A stretch of 37,467 nucleotides of DNA from the NCBI GenBank assembly GCA_900555985.1, contig USNF01000010.1, positions 1-37,467 on the forward strand, read 5' to 3'. Each line of letters opens with the position of its first letter. Position 1 is the stretch's first letter. Under the pieces are notes generated by a model. It was not told the origin of the DNA, did no database searches, and saw only the letters and a list, made by a program, of their open reading frames with translations. Below, one piece after another: positions 1 through 8,297 of the stretch. The stretch is from an uncultured Gemella sp. Its GTDB lineage: Bacteria; Bacillota; Bacilli; Staphylococcales; Gemellaceae. Made by a program: the position numbers and the translations under genes.

Positions 1-180
1 AAATTTTGATATAATACTAAATTTTTACCTTTATAATATTATCACAATGAGAAAGAAAAAACTAATAATAAACATTAATACAAATGTTTTTCCATGTATT
101 TCCTTATAAAAAACGTAGAATAAAATATACTAATTATTTCTATTGTTACTCATTTTTTTATTTAAATAGTTATTAATATA

Positions 181-209
181 TTTACTTAACATTTTTATTA
201 AGTTATAAT
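181..209 (+). promoter_or_regulatory. Promoter of the flavodoxin gene with a dyad in the spacer
   Basis: A TTTACT hexamer at 181-186 and a perfect TATAAT at 204-209 are separated by 17 nt. The spacer contains the dyad ACTTAA-N8-TTAAGT (184-203), which abuts the -10 box and could be an operator. Upstream, 1-180 is very AT-rich and I see no supported gene in it. Promoter-like strings are common in such DNA, so the call rests on spacing and position. Confidence 0.5.
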
Positions 210-251
210 AGTACTAGTTATTATTATTAATTAGTGAATGGAGGGATTTTC

Positions 252-698
252 TTGAATATTAAATTAGTGTACGCAAGTTTAACAGGTAACACTGAAATGT
301 TATCAGATTTAATTATAGAAAAATTCGAAGAACAAAAAGGAATAGAAATTGAAAAACTATTTATTGAAGATATGGTTGATTACGATTTTTTAGATGATGC
401 CGATGCCTTTATTGTAGCAACATATACATATGGTGAAGGGGATCTTCCTGAAGAAATGGAAGAATTCTTTGAAGAAATTGGTCAAAAAGATTATTCTGGA
501 AAAGTCTATGGAGTAATCGGAACTGGAGACACTATTTATGAACAATACTGTGTTTGTGTCGATCAATTTAATGACCAAATAGCAAAAACAGGTGCAACTA
601 ATCCTACTGAAAATCTGAAAATTGAAATTGAAGCAGATACTGATGAAGATTTTGAAAACATTGATAAATTCATAGAAGATTTTGCCTCTGCACTTTAA
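252..698 (+). CDS. Flavodoxin, short-chain
   Basis: Small FMN-binding electron carrier of the cytosol. The N-terminus reads YASLTGNTE, the phosphate-binding loop of flavodoxins (T/S-x-T-G-N-T). A second FMN loop with a glycine-rich GTGDT segment lies in the middle, followed by a cysteine-containing stretch, and the protein is very acidic. I place the start at the TTG at 252, because GGAGGG (240-245) ends 6 nt before it; an in-frame GTG at 234 lies upstream of that ribosome binding site. The product is then 148 aa, the normal size for a short-chain flavodoxin. It is a single-gene unit with its own promoter and a terminator shared with the convergent regulator gene. The redox partner is not visible here. 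Confidence 0.9.
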   Translation: MNIKLVYASLTGNTEMLSDLIIEKFEEQKGIEIEKLFIEDMVDYDFLDDADAFIVATYTYGEGDLPEEMEEFFEEIGQKDYSGKVYGVIGTGDTIYEQYCVCVDQFNDQIAKTGATNPTENLKIEIEADTDEDFENIDKFIEDFASAL

Positions 699-710
699 AT
701 ATTAAATGCA

Positions 711-745
711 AAAAAGACTATAGGTTTTTCCTATAGTCTTTTTTT
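711..745. terminator. Bidirectional terminator between flavodoxin and the Rrf2-type gene
   Basis: The hairpin AAAAAGACTATAGG / CCTATAGTCTTTTT with a 5-nt loop of T ends in T-runs in both directions, so it serves both convergent genes. Confidence 0.9.
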
Positions 746-747
746 GT

Positions 748-1251
748 TTATCCTTTGAAAAATACATTTACTCGTTTAAATTCTTCTTCCCAATTATTCC
801 AATCAAGTCTAATTCTTGAATTTTCATCAAGAATGTCTTCTACTATTTCTTCTATAGTAATTTGCTCAAGCGCTTCTTTAATTGAATGATTAATTGTATT
901 TACTTTTCTTAAATACTCACTATAACGTTTATCAACAGCTAATGCTCCTTCAAATATTTTAGAAACATAGTCAGTTTTTAAAACAAAGACTTCTACTTCA
1001 CCATTTAGAGCAACATATACGTCATATAATGTAACTGTTTTATTACTACGATATTTATATCCTCCACCTACTCCAGTGTTAGCTTTTACAAGATTATGGA
1101 CAACTAGTTTTCTCATAATTTTTTTTAAGTATGTTGGTGATATATTAAGACGTTTACTTATTTCCTTTGAATTTAAATAAATATGTCTATCCTGTAAATA
1201 AAGCATAACCATTATACATATTGCTTGTTCCGTACTTTTAGTTAGATGCAT
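748..1251 (-). CDS. Rrf2-family transcriptional regulator lacking Fe-S cysteines
   Basis: DNA-binding regulator of 167 aa. The N-terminal winged helix is typical of Rrf2 proteins: a helix-turn-helix near residues 28-50 (ISKRLNISPTYLKKIMRKL) followed by a GVGGGYKY wing. Family members such as IscR or NsrR carry three cysteines in the middle of the protein for a cluster; here the only cysteine is residue 12, so a cluster-type sensor is unlikely. The C-terminal half is acidic and does not resemble a family I can name. A good promoter and a dyad lie just upstream. Targets are unknown; the convergent flavodoxin gene is a candidate only by proximity. Confidence 0.8.
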   Translation of the reverse strand: MHLTKSTEQAICIMVMLYLQDRHIYLNSKEISKRLNISPTYLKKIMRKLVVHNLVKANTGVGGGYKYRSNKTVTLYDVYVALNGEVEVFVLKTDYVSKIFEGALAVDKRYSEYLRKVNTINHSIKEALEQITIEEIVEDILDENSRIRLDWNNWEEEFKRVNVFFKG

Positions 1252-1283
1252 AAACTTTTAACCTCTTTTCCTTTTATATAAGA

Positions 1284-1334
1284 TAAATAATTAATCTATT
1301 ATTTAATTTTATGATATATTTTTCATATTGTCAA
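1284..1334 (-). promoter_or_regulatory. Promoter and possible operator of the Rrf2-type gene
   Basis: TTGACA (1334-1329), a 17-nt spacer, then TAAAAT (1311-1306). The dyad TAAATAAT-N6-ATTATTTA (1284-1305) starts directly after the -10 box, where autorepressor sites often lie. The promoter call is firm; the operator is inferred. Confidence 0.6.
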
Positions 1335-1337
1335 ATA

Positions 1338-2465
1338 TTATCTTAGCTTTTCGCCCCAATATTGGTAATAGGTACACTCAATGGAACCATTGAATAACTT
1401 TCTTCTCTTAGTTGCCTTCTTACCATATAAATGTTCAAACATTTTATTAGAAGTCAATATATACAACGACCAGTATTTTTGGTTTTTAAGCGCGGCCCCT
1501 AAATATTTATACATATTCTCTACTTCTTTTTTCTCTCCCAAACGCTCTCCATACGGCGGATTAGCTATTACACAACCAGCTTCTTTTTTTACAACAAAAT
1601 CATATACCGACATTTGTTTTAACTTAATAACCCCAGCTAATCCAATTTCTTCAGCATTATTTTCAGCTGTTTGAATCATTTTTGGATCAATATCAGAACC
1701 ATATAGCTCTAATTCTTTTTCATAATCGATTGCTTCTTCAGCCATATTTCTTTCTTCATCAACCAATGCTTTTGGCATCCATGGCCACTTTTCAAAATCA
1801 AAATTTCTATTAATACCCGGAGCCATATTTTGTGCAGCCATAGCCGCTTCTATTAATAGAGTACCTGATCCACAGAATAAATCGTATAATGGCGTTTCAC
1901 CTTTCCAGTTAGTTAATTTTACCATAGCTGCAGCAAGTGTTTCTTTTAACGGAGCTGTCCCTTGCTTAGCTCTATAACCCCTTTTATGTAATCCTTCACC
2001 AGAGGTATCTAATAATATTGTTGCTATATCATTTAACATTATTATCTCTAATCTATATCTAGCTCCAGTTTCTGTTAACCAACCAGTTACCCCGTAACTT
2101 TTTTTCATTTTTTCAACAATTGCTTTCTTTACAATTGATTGACAGTCAGACACACTAAATAATGTTGATTTATGACTTCGTCCATCAACTGGAAATTTCG
2201 CATCTACAGGAAGATATTTATCCCATTCTATCGCTTTAGTTTTCTCAAATAATTCTTCAAACGTATATGCTGGAAATTGAGCTACAACAATTTTTACTCT
2301 ATCTGCACATCTAAGCCATAAATTAGAGCGAACTATAGCTCTCTTATCTCCAGAATAATATACTCTACCATTTTCTACTTTTGTTTCATATCCTAACTCT
2401 TGTACTTCTTTAGCTACAATAGCTTCTATACCCATAGGTGTTGTTGCTACTAAATTATATTTCAT
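1338..2465 (-). CDS. rlmL: 23S rRNA (guanine-N2)-methyltransferase, RlmL/YpsC type
   Basis: SAM-dependent methyltransferase of about 375 aa acting on 23S rRNA. A ferredoxin-like/THUMP N-terminal region (about 1-160) precedes a Rossmann methyltransferase domain with the SAM motif LYDLFCGSGTLLIEAA and the catalytic NPPYGERLG motif typical of N2-guanine methyltransferases. This is the short Firmicute form (YpsC), without the RlmK domain fused in E. coli. AGGAGG precedes the ATG. The gene lies directly downstream of rnpB, as ypsC does in Bacillus. Exact target base is not provable from sequence. Confidence 0.9.
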   Translation of the reverse strand: MKYNLVATTPMGIEAIVAKEVQELGYETKVENGRVYYSGDKRAIVRSNLWLRCADRVKIVVAQFPAYTFEELFEKTKAIEWDKYLPVDAKFPVDGRSHKSTLFSVSDCQSIVKKAIVEKMKKSYGVTGWLTETGARYRLEIIMLNDIATILLDTSGEGLHKRGYRAKQGTAPLKETLAAAMVKLTNWKGETPLYDLFCGSGTLLIEAAMAAQNMAPGINRNFDFEKWPWMPKALVDEERNMAEEAIDYEKELELYGSDIDPKMIQTAENNAEEIGLAGVIKLKQMSVYDFVVKKEAGCVIANPPYGERLGEKKEVENMYKYLGAALKNQKYWSLYILTSNKMFEHLYGKKATKRRKLFNGSIECTYYQYWGEKLR

Positions 2466-2477
2466 TTCTTCCTCCTT

Positions 2478-2502
2478 AAAAAAGAGGCTCTAAAGAGCCC
2501 CT
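2478..2502 (-). terminator. Terminator of rnpB
   Basis: On the minus strand AGGGGCTCTTTAGAGCCTCT forms a compact hairpin followed by six T, between the 3' end of RNase P RNA and rlmL. Confidence 0.8.
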
Positions 2503-2510
2503 AGAACTAG

Positions 2511-2903
2511 TTATTTTCTTATCATAAGCCATATTCTGTATCTATCTTACTCAATCGGGCCTAGTCTACCCTCGTAACAATAGTTGTGATCATCTGTCTA
2601 AATACAAAGTATTTCCTACTTCTACATTCATTTCTGTGAAGTAAGTGCTTCTACCAAAATTTGAATTGCTCACTCAAGGGGTTTACCGCGTTCCACTTCA
2701 TACATTTCTATATGAACTACGTCACTGTGGCACTTTCAAGATATATGACCATATAGAAACTACTTAGGTCATATTTTCTGCCGTCACCTTAAAAAGGCGC
2801 CTAAACTTATTTTTTCGTTTAGCGTTGAACACTACTGACATCTCAGTCAGTGTGAGTATGGACTTTCCTCAGCAAAATTGCCGCGATCACTCAAAGAAAA
2901 TAC
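2511..2903 (-). ncRNA. rnpB: RNase P RNA, Bacillus type (type B)
   Basis: Catalytic RNA that trims the 5' leader of tRNA precursors. On the minus strand the conserved 5' block GAGGAAAGTCCATACTCAC, the block GAAAGTGCCACAGTGACG, the block GTGGAACGCGGTAAACCCCT and the 3' block ACAGAATATGGCTTATG occur in the right order. Helix P1 closes the molecule by pairing 2902-2894 with 2520-2512, which fixes the ends to within a few bases. The size, about 390 nt, fits type B. A promoter lies just upstream and a terminator just downstream, so it is its own unit. Confidence 0.95.
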
Positions 2904-2910
2904 TTATACT

Positions 2911-2939
2911 ACTTTACACTATAATAAAGCTTTTGTAAA
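2911..2939 (-). promoter_or_regulatory. rnpB promoter
   Basis: TTTACA (2939-2934), a 17-nt spacer and TAAAGT (2916-2911), placing transcription start at the expected 5' end of the RNA. Confidence 0.55.
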
Positions 2940-2956
2940 CAAATAATGTTAAATAA

Positions 2957-3154
2957 TTATTTTTCTAATACCGATACTTTTCCTTCAGCTATCTCTTCAA
3001 GTGCTTTTCCAACTTCTTTATGAGATACATAGTTGTCTAATTTTTTTGTCTCTGGATCAGAGAATAATTCACGAGCTCTCTTACTTGCTAATGAAACTAA
3101 CATATATTTTGAATTTACTTTTGATTTTAAAACATCTAATTTTGGATATAACAT
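2957..3154 (-). CDS. rpoZ: RNA polymerase omega subunit
   Basis: Small (65 aa) assembly and stability subunit of RNA polymerase. It begins MLYPKLDVL and has the conserved block SKYMLVSLASKRARELF, which contacts the beta-prime C-terminus, followed by a segment ending KALEEIAEGKV. Length is normal for Firmicutes. The start lies 10 bp after the gmk stop, so the two are co-transcribed, as in most bacteria. Confidence 0.95.
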   Translation of the reverse strand: MLYPKLDVLKSKVNSKYMLVSLASKRARELFSDPETKKLDNYVSHKEVGKALEEIAEGKVSVLEK

Positions 3155-3164
3155 TTATTCTCTC

Positions 3165-3785
3165 CTACATTTCTTCTAATTCTAATAAAGCTCTTCGATA
3201 TTTCATCTCTATACGTTCGCGTTTTAAATGCTCACTTGTTATTATAGCCTTAATTCTATCTATCGCTTTATCTACTTCATCATTTTCAACAACATAGTCA
3301 TATAAGTGCATCATATTTATTTCTTTTTTAGCTTTAGCTATTCGAGACTCAATTACTTCATCGCTTTCTGTCCCTCGTCCTTTTAATCTAGTTTTTAAAT
3401 CTGCAATACTAGGAGGAGCTAAAAATATAAATAATGCATCAGGGATTTTACTTTTTACTTGGCTTGCTCCCTGTACTTCTATTTCTAAAAAGATATCTTT
3501 CCCTTTATCCATAGTTTCACGCACATACTTTACAGGTGTCCCATAATAATTATCTACGTATTGTGCATATTCAAGCAACTCACCTTGTTCAATAAGTTGT
3601 TCAAATTCTTCTTTTGTTTTAAAAAAATAATCAACCCCATCTTCTTCACCAGGTCTCTTTGCCCTAGAAGTCATAGAAATTGAATATTCGAAACCAACGT
3701 CATTACTTTCAAAAATTCGTTTTCTAACAGTCCCCTTTCCTACACCTGAAGGACCTGATAAAACAATTAATAAGCCTTTCTCCAT
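3165..3785 (-). CDS. gmk: Guanylate kinase
   Basis: Converts GMP and ATP to GDP and ADP. The P-loop GPSGVGKGT is at residues 11-19, then the GMP-binding region (SMTSRAKRPGEEDGVDYFF) and the lid region with RGTESDEVIESR. At 206 aa it is a standard bacterial enzyme. A GAGGAA ribosome site precedes the ATG. It ends in TAG and forms a unit with rpoZ. Confidence 0.96.
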   Translation of the reverse strand: MEKGLLIVLSGPSGVGKGTVRKRIFESNDVGFEYSISMTSRAKRPGEEDGVDYFFKTKEEFEQLIEQGELLEYAQYVDNYYGTPVKYVRETMDKGKDIFLEIEVQGASQVKSKIPDALFIFLAPPSIADLKTRLKGRGTESDEVIESRIAKAKKEINMMHLYDYVVENDEVDKAIDRIKAIITSEHLKRERIEMKYRRALLELEEM

Positions 3786-3917
3786 TTTTTTTTGATTCCT
3801 CTATTATCATTTATTATTTATTTATAATACCACAAATCACATAAAAATTAAACTGTTAGACACACTAAATTATAATATTTTACTAACAATTTAATTTTCA
3901 ATACACATAATCACGTA

Positions 3918-4244
3918 TTACATTACATACCTAACTATAGCTAAAGATATAATCCCAGTAATAACAATTACTAGTAAATTTTTTGAAATAATTGCACTTA
4001 ATACAGTGGGACAAGAAGCTATTAAATTTTCATAGTTAATCTTAGGAAGTTCTCCAATATTTTGTATAAATAAACTGCTAAACCATAGTGTAGACATTAT
4101 TACAATTGGAACAAAACTTAAATATTCAATGACTGCTTTTGGTAAATCAAAATTTTTTAATAAAATAAACGGTACTACTCTTGATAACCATGTTACTAAA
4201 GCACAACCAAATATAGTAATTATAATATAATTAGTAGATAACAT
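3918..4244 (-). CDS. azlD: AzlD-family branched-chain amino acid exporter subunit
   Basis: Small membrane protein of 108 aa with about four hydrophobic segments and the family signature TWLSRVVPFILL near residues 19-30. AzlD pairs with AzlC to export branched-chain amino acids. Its start overlaps the end of azlC by 14 bp, indicating translational coupling. Confidence 0.88.
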   Translation of the reverse strand: MLSTNYIIITIFGCALVTWLSRVVPFILLKNFDLPKAVIEYLSFVPIVIMSTLWFSSLFIQNIGELPKINYENLIASCPTVLSAIISKNLLVIVITGIISLAIVRYVM

Positions 4245-4938
4245 TTTTTAACACCACCCCAATTGCACAACCTAATAAAGTAACTATAATAATAAGAACA
4301 TTACTTGGTAAAATAATCATTCCAAAATAAACTAAAAATAAAACAATTACTATTACTATTACTTGTACTTTTTTCTTTATAGTGAAATCTGAAATAATCT
4401 GCAAATAAAGTAAACCAATAAACATTGCTACTAATGCAAAATCTAAGCCTAATCCATAAGGATTTTTAACAACACTTCCTAAAAATGCCCCGACAACCGA
4501 AGAAATCCCCCAAGTCAGATAAGATATGATATTTGCAGTGTTGAACCACTCATATGTTAATTTCCCATCCGTGTAATTTTGCTTATTCATTCCTAAGGCA
4601 TAACTTTCATCAGTAAGAAAAGTTCCAATAGAAATATTTTTAAATAAACTGTATTTTTTAAAAAATGGTGCAACAGACATACTCATTAAAATCATTCTAG
4701 AATTAACTAAAAATGTTGCAATAACTATAGAAATTATTGGTGCTCCAGCTGAAATCATACTAACAGTAATGAATTGTGCACTACCGGCATAAATAAAAAA
4801 TGACATCGCTCCAACTAAGAAGACATTTATACCTGCCCCACTTGCTATAATACCAAATGCTAATCCTATTCCTATATAACCAAATACCGTAGGCAAGGTT
4901 TCTTTAATAGCTGTTTTTCTATCCAGCTTATTATTCAT
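4231..4938 (-). CDS. azlC: AzlC-family branched-chain amino acid exporter
   Basis: Integral membrane protein of about 235 aa, the larger subunit of the AzlCD exporter. It has the family segments KETLPTVFGYIGIGLAFG and FFIYAGSAQFI, and later FLTDESYAL. I start it at the ATG at 4938, because AAAGGTG lies 8 nt upstream; the in-frame ATG at 4956 overlaps that ribosome site and is less likely. Coupled to azlD. Confidence 0.88.
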   Translation of the reverse strand: MNNKLDRKTAIKETLPTVFGYIGIGLAFGIIASGAGINVFLVGAMSFFIYAGSAQFITVSMISAGAPIISIVIATFLVNSRMILMSMSVAPFFKKYSLFKNISIGTFLTDESYALGMNKQNYTDGKLTYEWFNTANIISYLTWGISSVVGAFLGSVVKNPYGLGLDFALVAMFIGLLYLQIISDFTIKKKVQVIVIVIVLFLVYFGMIILPSNVLIIIVTLLGCAIGVVLKNVIY

Positions 4939-4968
4939 TAAATACACACCTTTCAAATATTATAATAT

Positions 4969-6639
4969 TTAATTATTATTTAATAATAATTCATTTATAA
5001 AAATTTTATCAATTTTTTGTTTTACTGTTTTTTGATCCGTGTAAGTTACCATACCAGGCTTAGCACCTGAAATTTTTTTAACATTCTTTATCAATGTTGA
5101 GTCAACAGACACATAATTTTCATTTTTAAATTTAGAAAAATATCCTGCAAGCATAGATGCTACATTTTTTGTTTCTTCATCAGGATTATTATCAAAAATT
5201 ACTACATGGCTTCCAGGGATATCTTTAGCATGGAACCAAAGATAATCTCGTCTCGCTAATTTATTTGTTATTGTATCATTTTGAATGTTATTTTTACCTA
5301 CGTAAATATCTATTCCATTATATTTTATTATTAGGTAATTATTTTTTCTCTTTGTATTTTTTTTATTTTTATCTTTTTTCAGATATCCAGAATTTATCAA
5401 TTCTTCTTTTATTTCAAATAAATCAGTTTTATCAGCATTTTCAATTTGGAAACTTAATGTTTCAAAATAAGAAATATCCTTTTTAGTTATTTCTATTTGT
5501 TCATGAAGGTTTTCAATAGTTCTCTTATTTTTTTTATATAATTCAAAATACTTCTCTGAATTTTTTTCAATACTAATATTTGGATCCAACTCAATAGAAA
5601 TGTCTTCTAAATTTTCACTATAAAAATTCTGTAAAGTCACAATTTCAGGTATATTATTTTTAAATAAGTATATATTAGAAATAAGTAATTGTCCTTTTAA
5701 TTTAAAATCATCTTTCACTTCTGCTTCAATTATTTCATCATTTAATATTTTTAATTTTTTATTTAATCTATTCAACTTATTTTTTATAAAATTAAATAAT
5801 TCTTTATCCGTATTTTTATTACTTGATTCTTTTCGAATATCCATATAATAAAAATCTAACAATTCAGAAAGGCTATCGAATTTGGTGTTCTCTTTGTTAT
5901 TATTAATATCAAAGTAGTAAAAATCATTTTTATTACCATCTTTTAAAAGAGTAGGTTCAAAATAAGAAGAAAAATTAATACAAAACTCTTTAAAAGATTT
6001 AAGGCAATTTTCCTCTTCTTTATTTACAAAGTAATTGTTTAATACTGACGATACTCCATAAAAATTCTTTATTAAGAATTTTTTATCATTTTTATCATAT
6101 TCTAAATCATTATACTCACTAAAATCAAACGGATTATACTTTTTAACAGTTGGTGGAAGAACATATTCCATATTTGAAATAGTTGAACGACTATATTCTA
6201 AACTATAACTATTTTTTAATGATTCAATTATTATATTCTCACTATTAGTTAATATAATATTAGAGTGTTTCCCCATTAATTCAGTTATTAAATAATAGTA
6301 TTTTTCATATCCTAACTCATCAAAGTTTTTTATTTTAAATTTAATAATTCTATCATTATTAATCTGATTAATATCTTCTATTATTCCACCCATTAAGTAT
6401 TTTCTTAGTACTGAACAAAAATTTGAAGGTGTTTGAGGATTCTCATAACTGTTATTTGTCAATTGAATTCTTGATGCACTAGAATTAGCTGACACATATA
6501 ATTTTAAGTTTTTCCCTTTCCTAATAGAAAAAATAAATTCATCATTAGATAGGTTGTTAATTTTGTTTATTCGAGAATTTAAAATAGATTGATTAAATTC
6601 CTCCACTAGTTTTCTTACAAAAAAACCATCAAATGCCAT
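4969..6639 (-). CDS. rqcH: Ribosome quality control protein RqcH (NFACT/Rqc2 family)
   Basis: Binds stalled 50S subunits carrying peptidyl-tRNA and recruits tRNA-Ala to add C-terminal alanine tails that mark the nascent chain for degradation. The N-terminus MAFDGFFVRKLVEEF is characteristic of the NFACT-N domain; coiled-coil segments occupy roughly residues 270-410, and the NFACT-R domain near the C-terminus has LWFHAKDIPGSHVVI. At 556 aa the length is normal. Older annotation calls this family fibronectin-binding protein. It starts with AGGTG before the ATG and ends just before azlC. Confidence 0.93.
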   Translation of the reverse strand: MAFDGFFVRKLVEEFNQSILNSRINKINNLSNDEFIFSIRKGKNLKLYVSANSSASRIQLTNNSYENPQTPSNFCSVLRKYLMGGIIEDINQINNDRIIKFKIKNFDELGYEKYYYLITELMGKHSNIILTNSENIIIESLKNSYSLEYSRSTISNMEYVLPPTVKKYNPFDFSEYNDLEYDKNDKKFLIKNFYGVSSVLNNYFVNKEEENCLKSFKEFCINFSSYFEPTLLKDGNKNDFYYFDINNNKENTKFDSLSELLDFYYMDIRKESSNKNTDKELFNFIKNKLNRLNKKLKILNDEIIEAEVKDDFKLKGQLLISNIYLFKNNIPEIVTLQNFYSENLEDISIELDPNISIEKNSEKYFELYKKNKRTIENLHEQIEITKKDISYFETLSFQIENADKTDLFEIKEELINSGYLKKDKNKKNTKRKNNYLIIKYNGIDIYVGKNNIQNDTITNKLARRDYLWFHAKDIPGSHVVIFDNNPDEETKNVASMLAGYFSKFKNENYVSVDSTLIKNVKKISGAKPGMVTYTDQKTVKQKIDKIFINELLLNNN

Positions 6640-6720
6640 CTTTACACCTCCACTATATTATTAAAATCTTATTATAGTAAAAAATTATATCACATATGAA
6701 AGTTATTGTATATAAGAAAA

Positions 6721-6750
6721 AGAAACTAGAATGATAAATTCTAGTTTCTT
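6721..6750 (-). terminator. Terminator of the ABC-terC unit
   Basis: GAAACTAGAAT / ATTCTAGTTTC hairpin with a short loop, followed on the minus strand by a T-rich run. Confidence 0.85.
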
Positions 6751-6753
6751 TTT

Positions 6754-7515
6754 TTATTTTTCTTCAAATCTTTTTGATACTAGTACTCCCCAAACTAATA
6801 GTCCAAGTAATACTGCCCAAAATATCACAGTCCATAAAGTTGAATGAGGAAAATCTGCAGGTATTAGCGCTAATTTCTCATGAGCTGCAGCTATAACAAA
6901 AAGCTTTATCCCAACCCAGCCAACTATTAAAAAGGCAGCTACTTCTAAACCTGGTTTTTTTTCTAAAACTTTTATAAAGATATTTGCTGCATATCTCATT
7001 ATTACTACTCCAGCAAAGCCTCCTATAACCATTACAGAAAATTGGCCAAGATTTATTCCTCCAATTGAAGTTTCTGAAATATGTGGTAAAGTAATTGCTA
7101 TTGCTACAGCAGCCAATATAGAATCAACAGCAAAAGCTATATCAGTTAACTCAACTTTAATTACTGTAGCCCAAAAACCACTTTGTTTTTTAGGTGCTTT
7201 GATTTCCTCCTCCGTAATACTTTTTCTTTTTTCAAAAAATTCTTTGATATGACTACCAGCCATAAAAAGTAAATACAGACCACCTAAAACTTGAATTTGC
7301 CAATATTGAGCTAAAATTGTTATTAAGAATATAGCAATAATTCTAAATATTAAGGCCCCTGCTAGCCCATATAACAAAGCATGCTTTTGATCTTTAGGCG
7401 GTAAGTGCCTTACCATAACTGCTAAAACAATTGCATTATCTGCAGAAAGTAACCCTTCTAATACTATTAAACTTAGTAAAACAATTAAATATTGAATTAT
7501 AATTTGTGAATCCAT
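6754..7515 (-). CDS. TerC-family integral membrane protein
   Basis: Seven or so membrane segments, 253 aa. The TerC acidic motifs are present within membrane helices: EGLLSADNAIVLAVMV at residues 20-35 and ELTDIAFAVDSI in the middle. Family members are implicated in manganese efflux or metal loading of exported proteins; the substrate here is not shown by sequence. Only 23 bp separate it from the ABC permease gene upstream, so the three genes are probably one transcript. Its GGAG ribosome site is 14 nt from the ATG, longer than usual, with an in-frame stop just upstream. Confidence 0.88.
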   Translation of the reverse strand: MDSQIIIQYLIVLLSLIVLEGLLSADNAIVLAVMVRHLPPKDQKHALLYGLAGALIFRIIAIFLITILAQYWQIQVLGGLYLLFMAGSHIKEFFEKRKSITEEEIKAPKKQSGFWATVIKVELTDIAFAVDSILAAVAIAITLPHISETSIGGINLGQFSVMVIGGFAGVVIMRYAANIFIKVLEKKPGLEVAAFLIVGWVGIKLFVIAAAHEKLALIPADFPHSTLWTVIFWAVLLGLLVWGVLVSKRFEEK

Positions 7516-7538
7516 TATTTTTAATCAATCTCCTTATA

Positions 7539-8297
7539 TTATGAAGCTACCCTTTTTATTAATCTAACTACAAAAATCACCAATACTAATCCTACCATAT
7601 TTAAAACCAATGGTAAAAATGTCATTATGTTGAAATCAATAGATTGATTAAGATTACTAAATACTTTTGCAAATATATTTAAGATACTATTGTCTAATTT
7701 ACCTGTTAAAAATGATATTCTAGATTCTAAAAGCTTCGATACGACATCCCCACCTACAAAAAATAGAAGAGACAATGCTATAGCTATATTAGTATTATTA
7801 AATAAAGATATCATTAATAAAAATACTAGGTTTGCAAATAACAGCATCAATATAATCATTAATACATAAGAATAAACTGTGTATCCAGTTAAAAAAGTAT
7901 CTCTTATATCAAAAAGTATACCTTTATTTTTTGAATACAGTATCGCACCAGTTCCACCAACCAATATTAAATAATACACAAAAAAGTAAATTAAACTTGC
8001 TAAAATTGAAGATATATCACGACTTACTTTCTTATTCTTCATTATTAATATTGTACTAACTTTTGTAATATAATCTTCTCTATATGAATAAATATAATTT
8101 ATCCCCATAATAAAGATAACTAAAATTAAAATAATTTTTAAAATAATATTGAACACTGTATTAATTTCAGATATCTCATAGTACGATGATAATGATTTAA
8201 GATTATAAATAAGCCCTGTACTTATTAGTAAAACTATTAAACCAAAAAGATAGTTGAAATTTCTTCTAAATATTTTCCCAAATTCTATTAAAAACAT
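7539..8297 (-). CDS. ABC transporter permease-like membrane protein
   Basis: 252 aa with about six predicted membrane helices and a short N-terminal cytoplasmic segment (MFLIEFGKIFRRNF), the plan of ABC-2 type permeases. I see no motif that names a substrate. Its ATG overlaps the stop of the ATPase gene by one base (TAATG), so the two are translationally coupled. Because the partner ATPase lacks catalytic motifs, transport may depend on another ATPase or not occur. Confidence 0.7.
   Translation of the reverse strand: MFLIEFGKIFRRNFNYLFGLIVLLISTGLIYNLKSLSSYYEISEINTVFNIILKIILILVIFIMGINYIYSYREDYITKVSTILIMKNKKVSRDISSILASLIYFFVYYLILVGGTGAILYSKNKGILFDIRDTFLTGYTVYSYVLMIILMLLFANLVFLLMISLFNNTNIAIALSLLFFVGGDVVSKLLESRISFLTGKLDNSILNIFAKVFSNLNQSIDFNIMTFLPLVLNMVGLVLVIFVVRLIKRVAS

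Noticed and set aside
48..110. 20-codon open frame at the left end
   Set aside because: No ribosome binding site and no recognisable protein.
4969..6639. Fibronectin-binding adhesin
   Set aside because: The older family name; domain content is that of the ribosome quality control factor RqcH.
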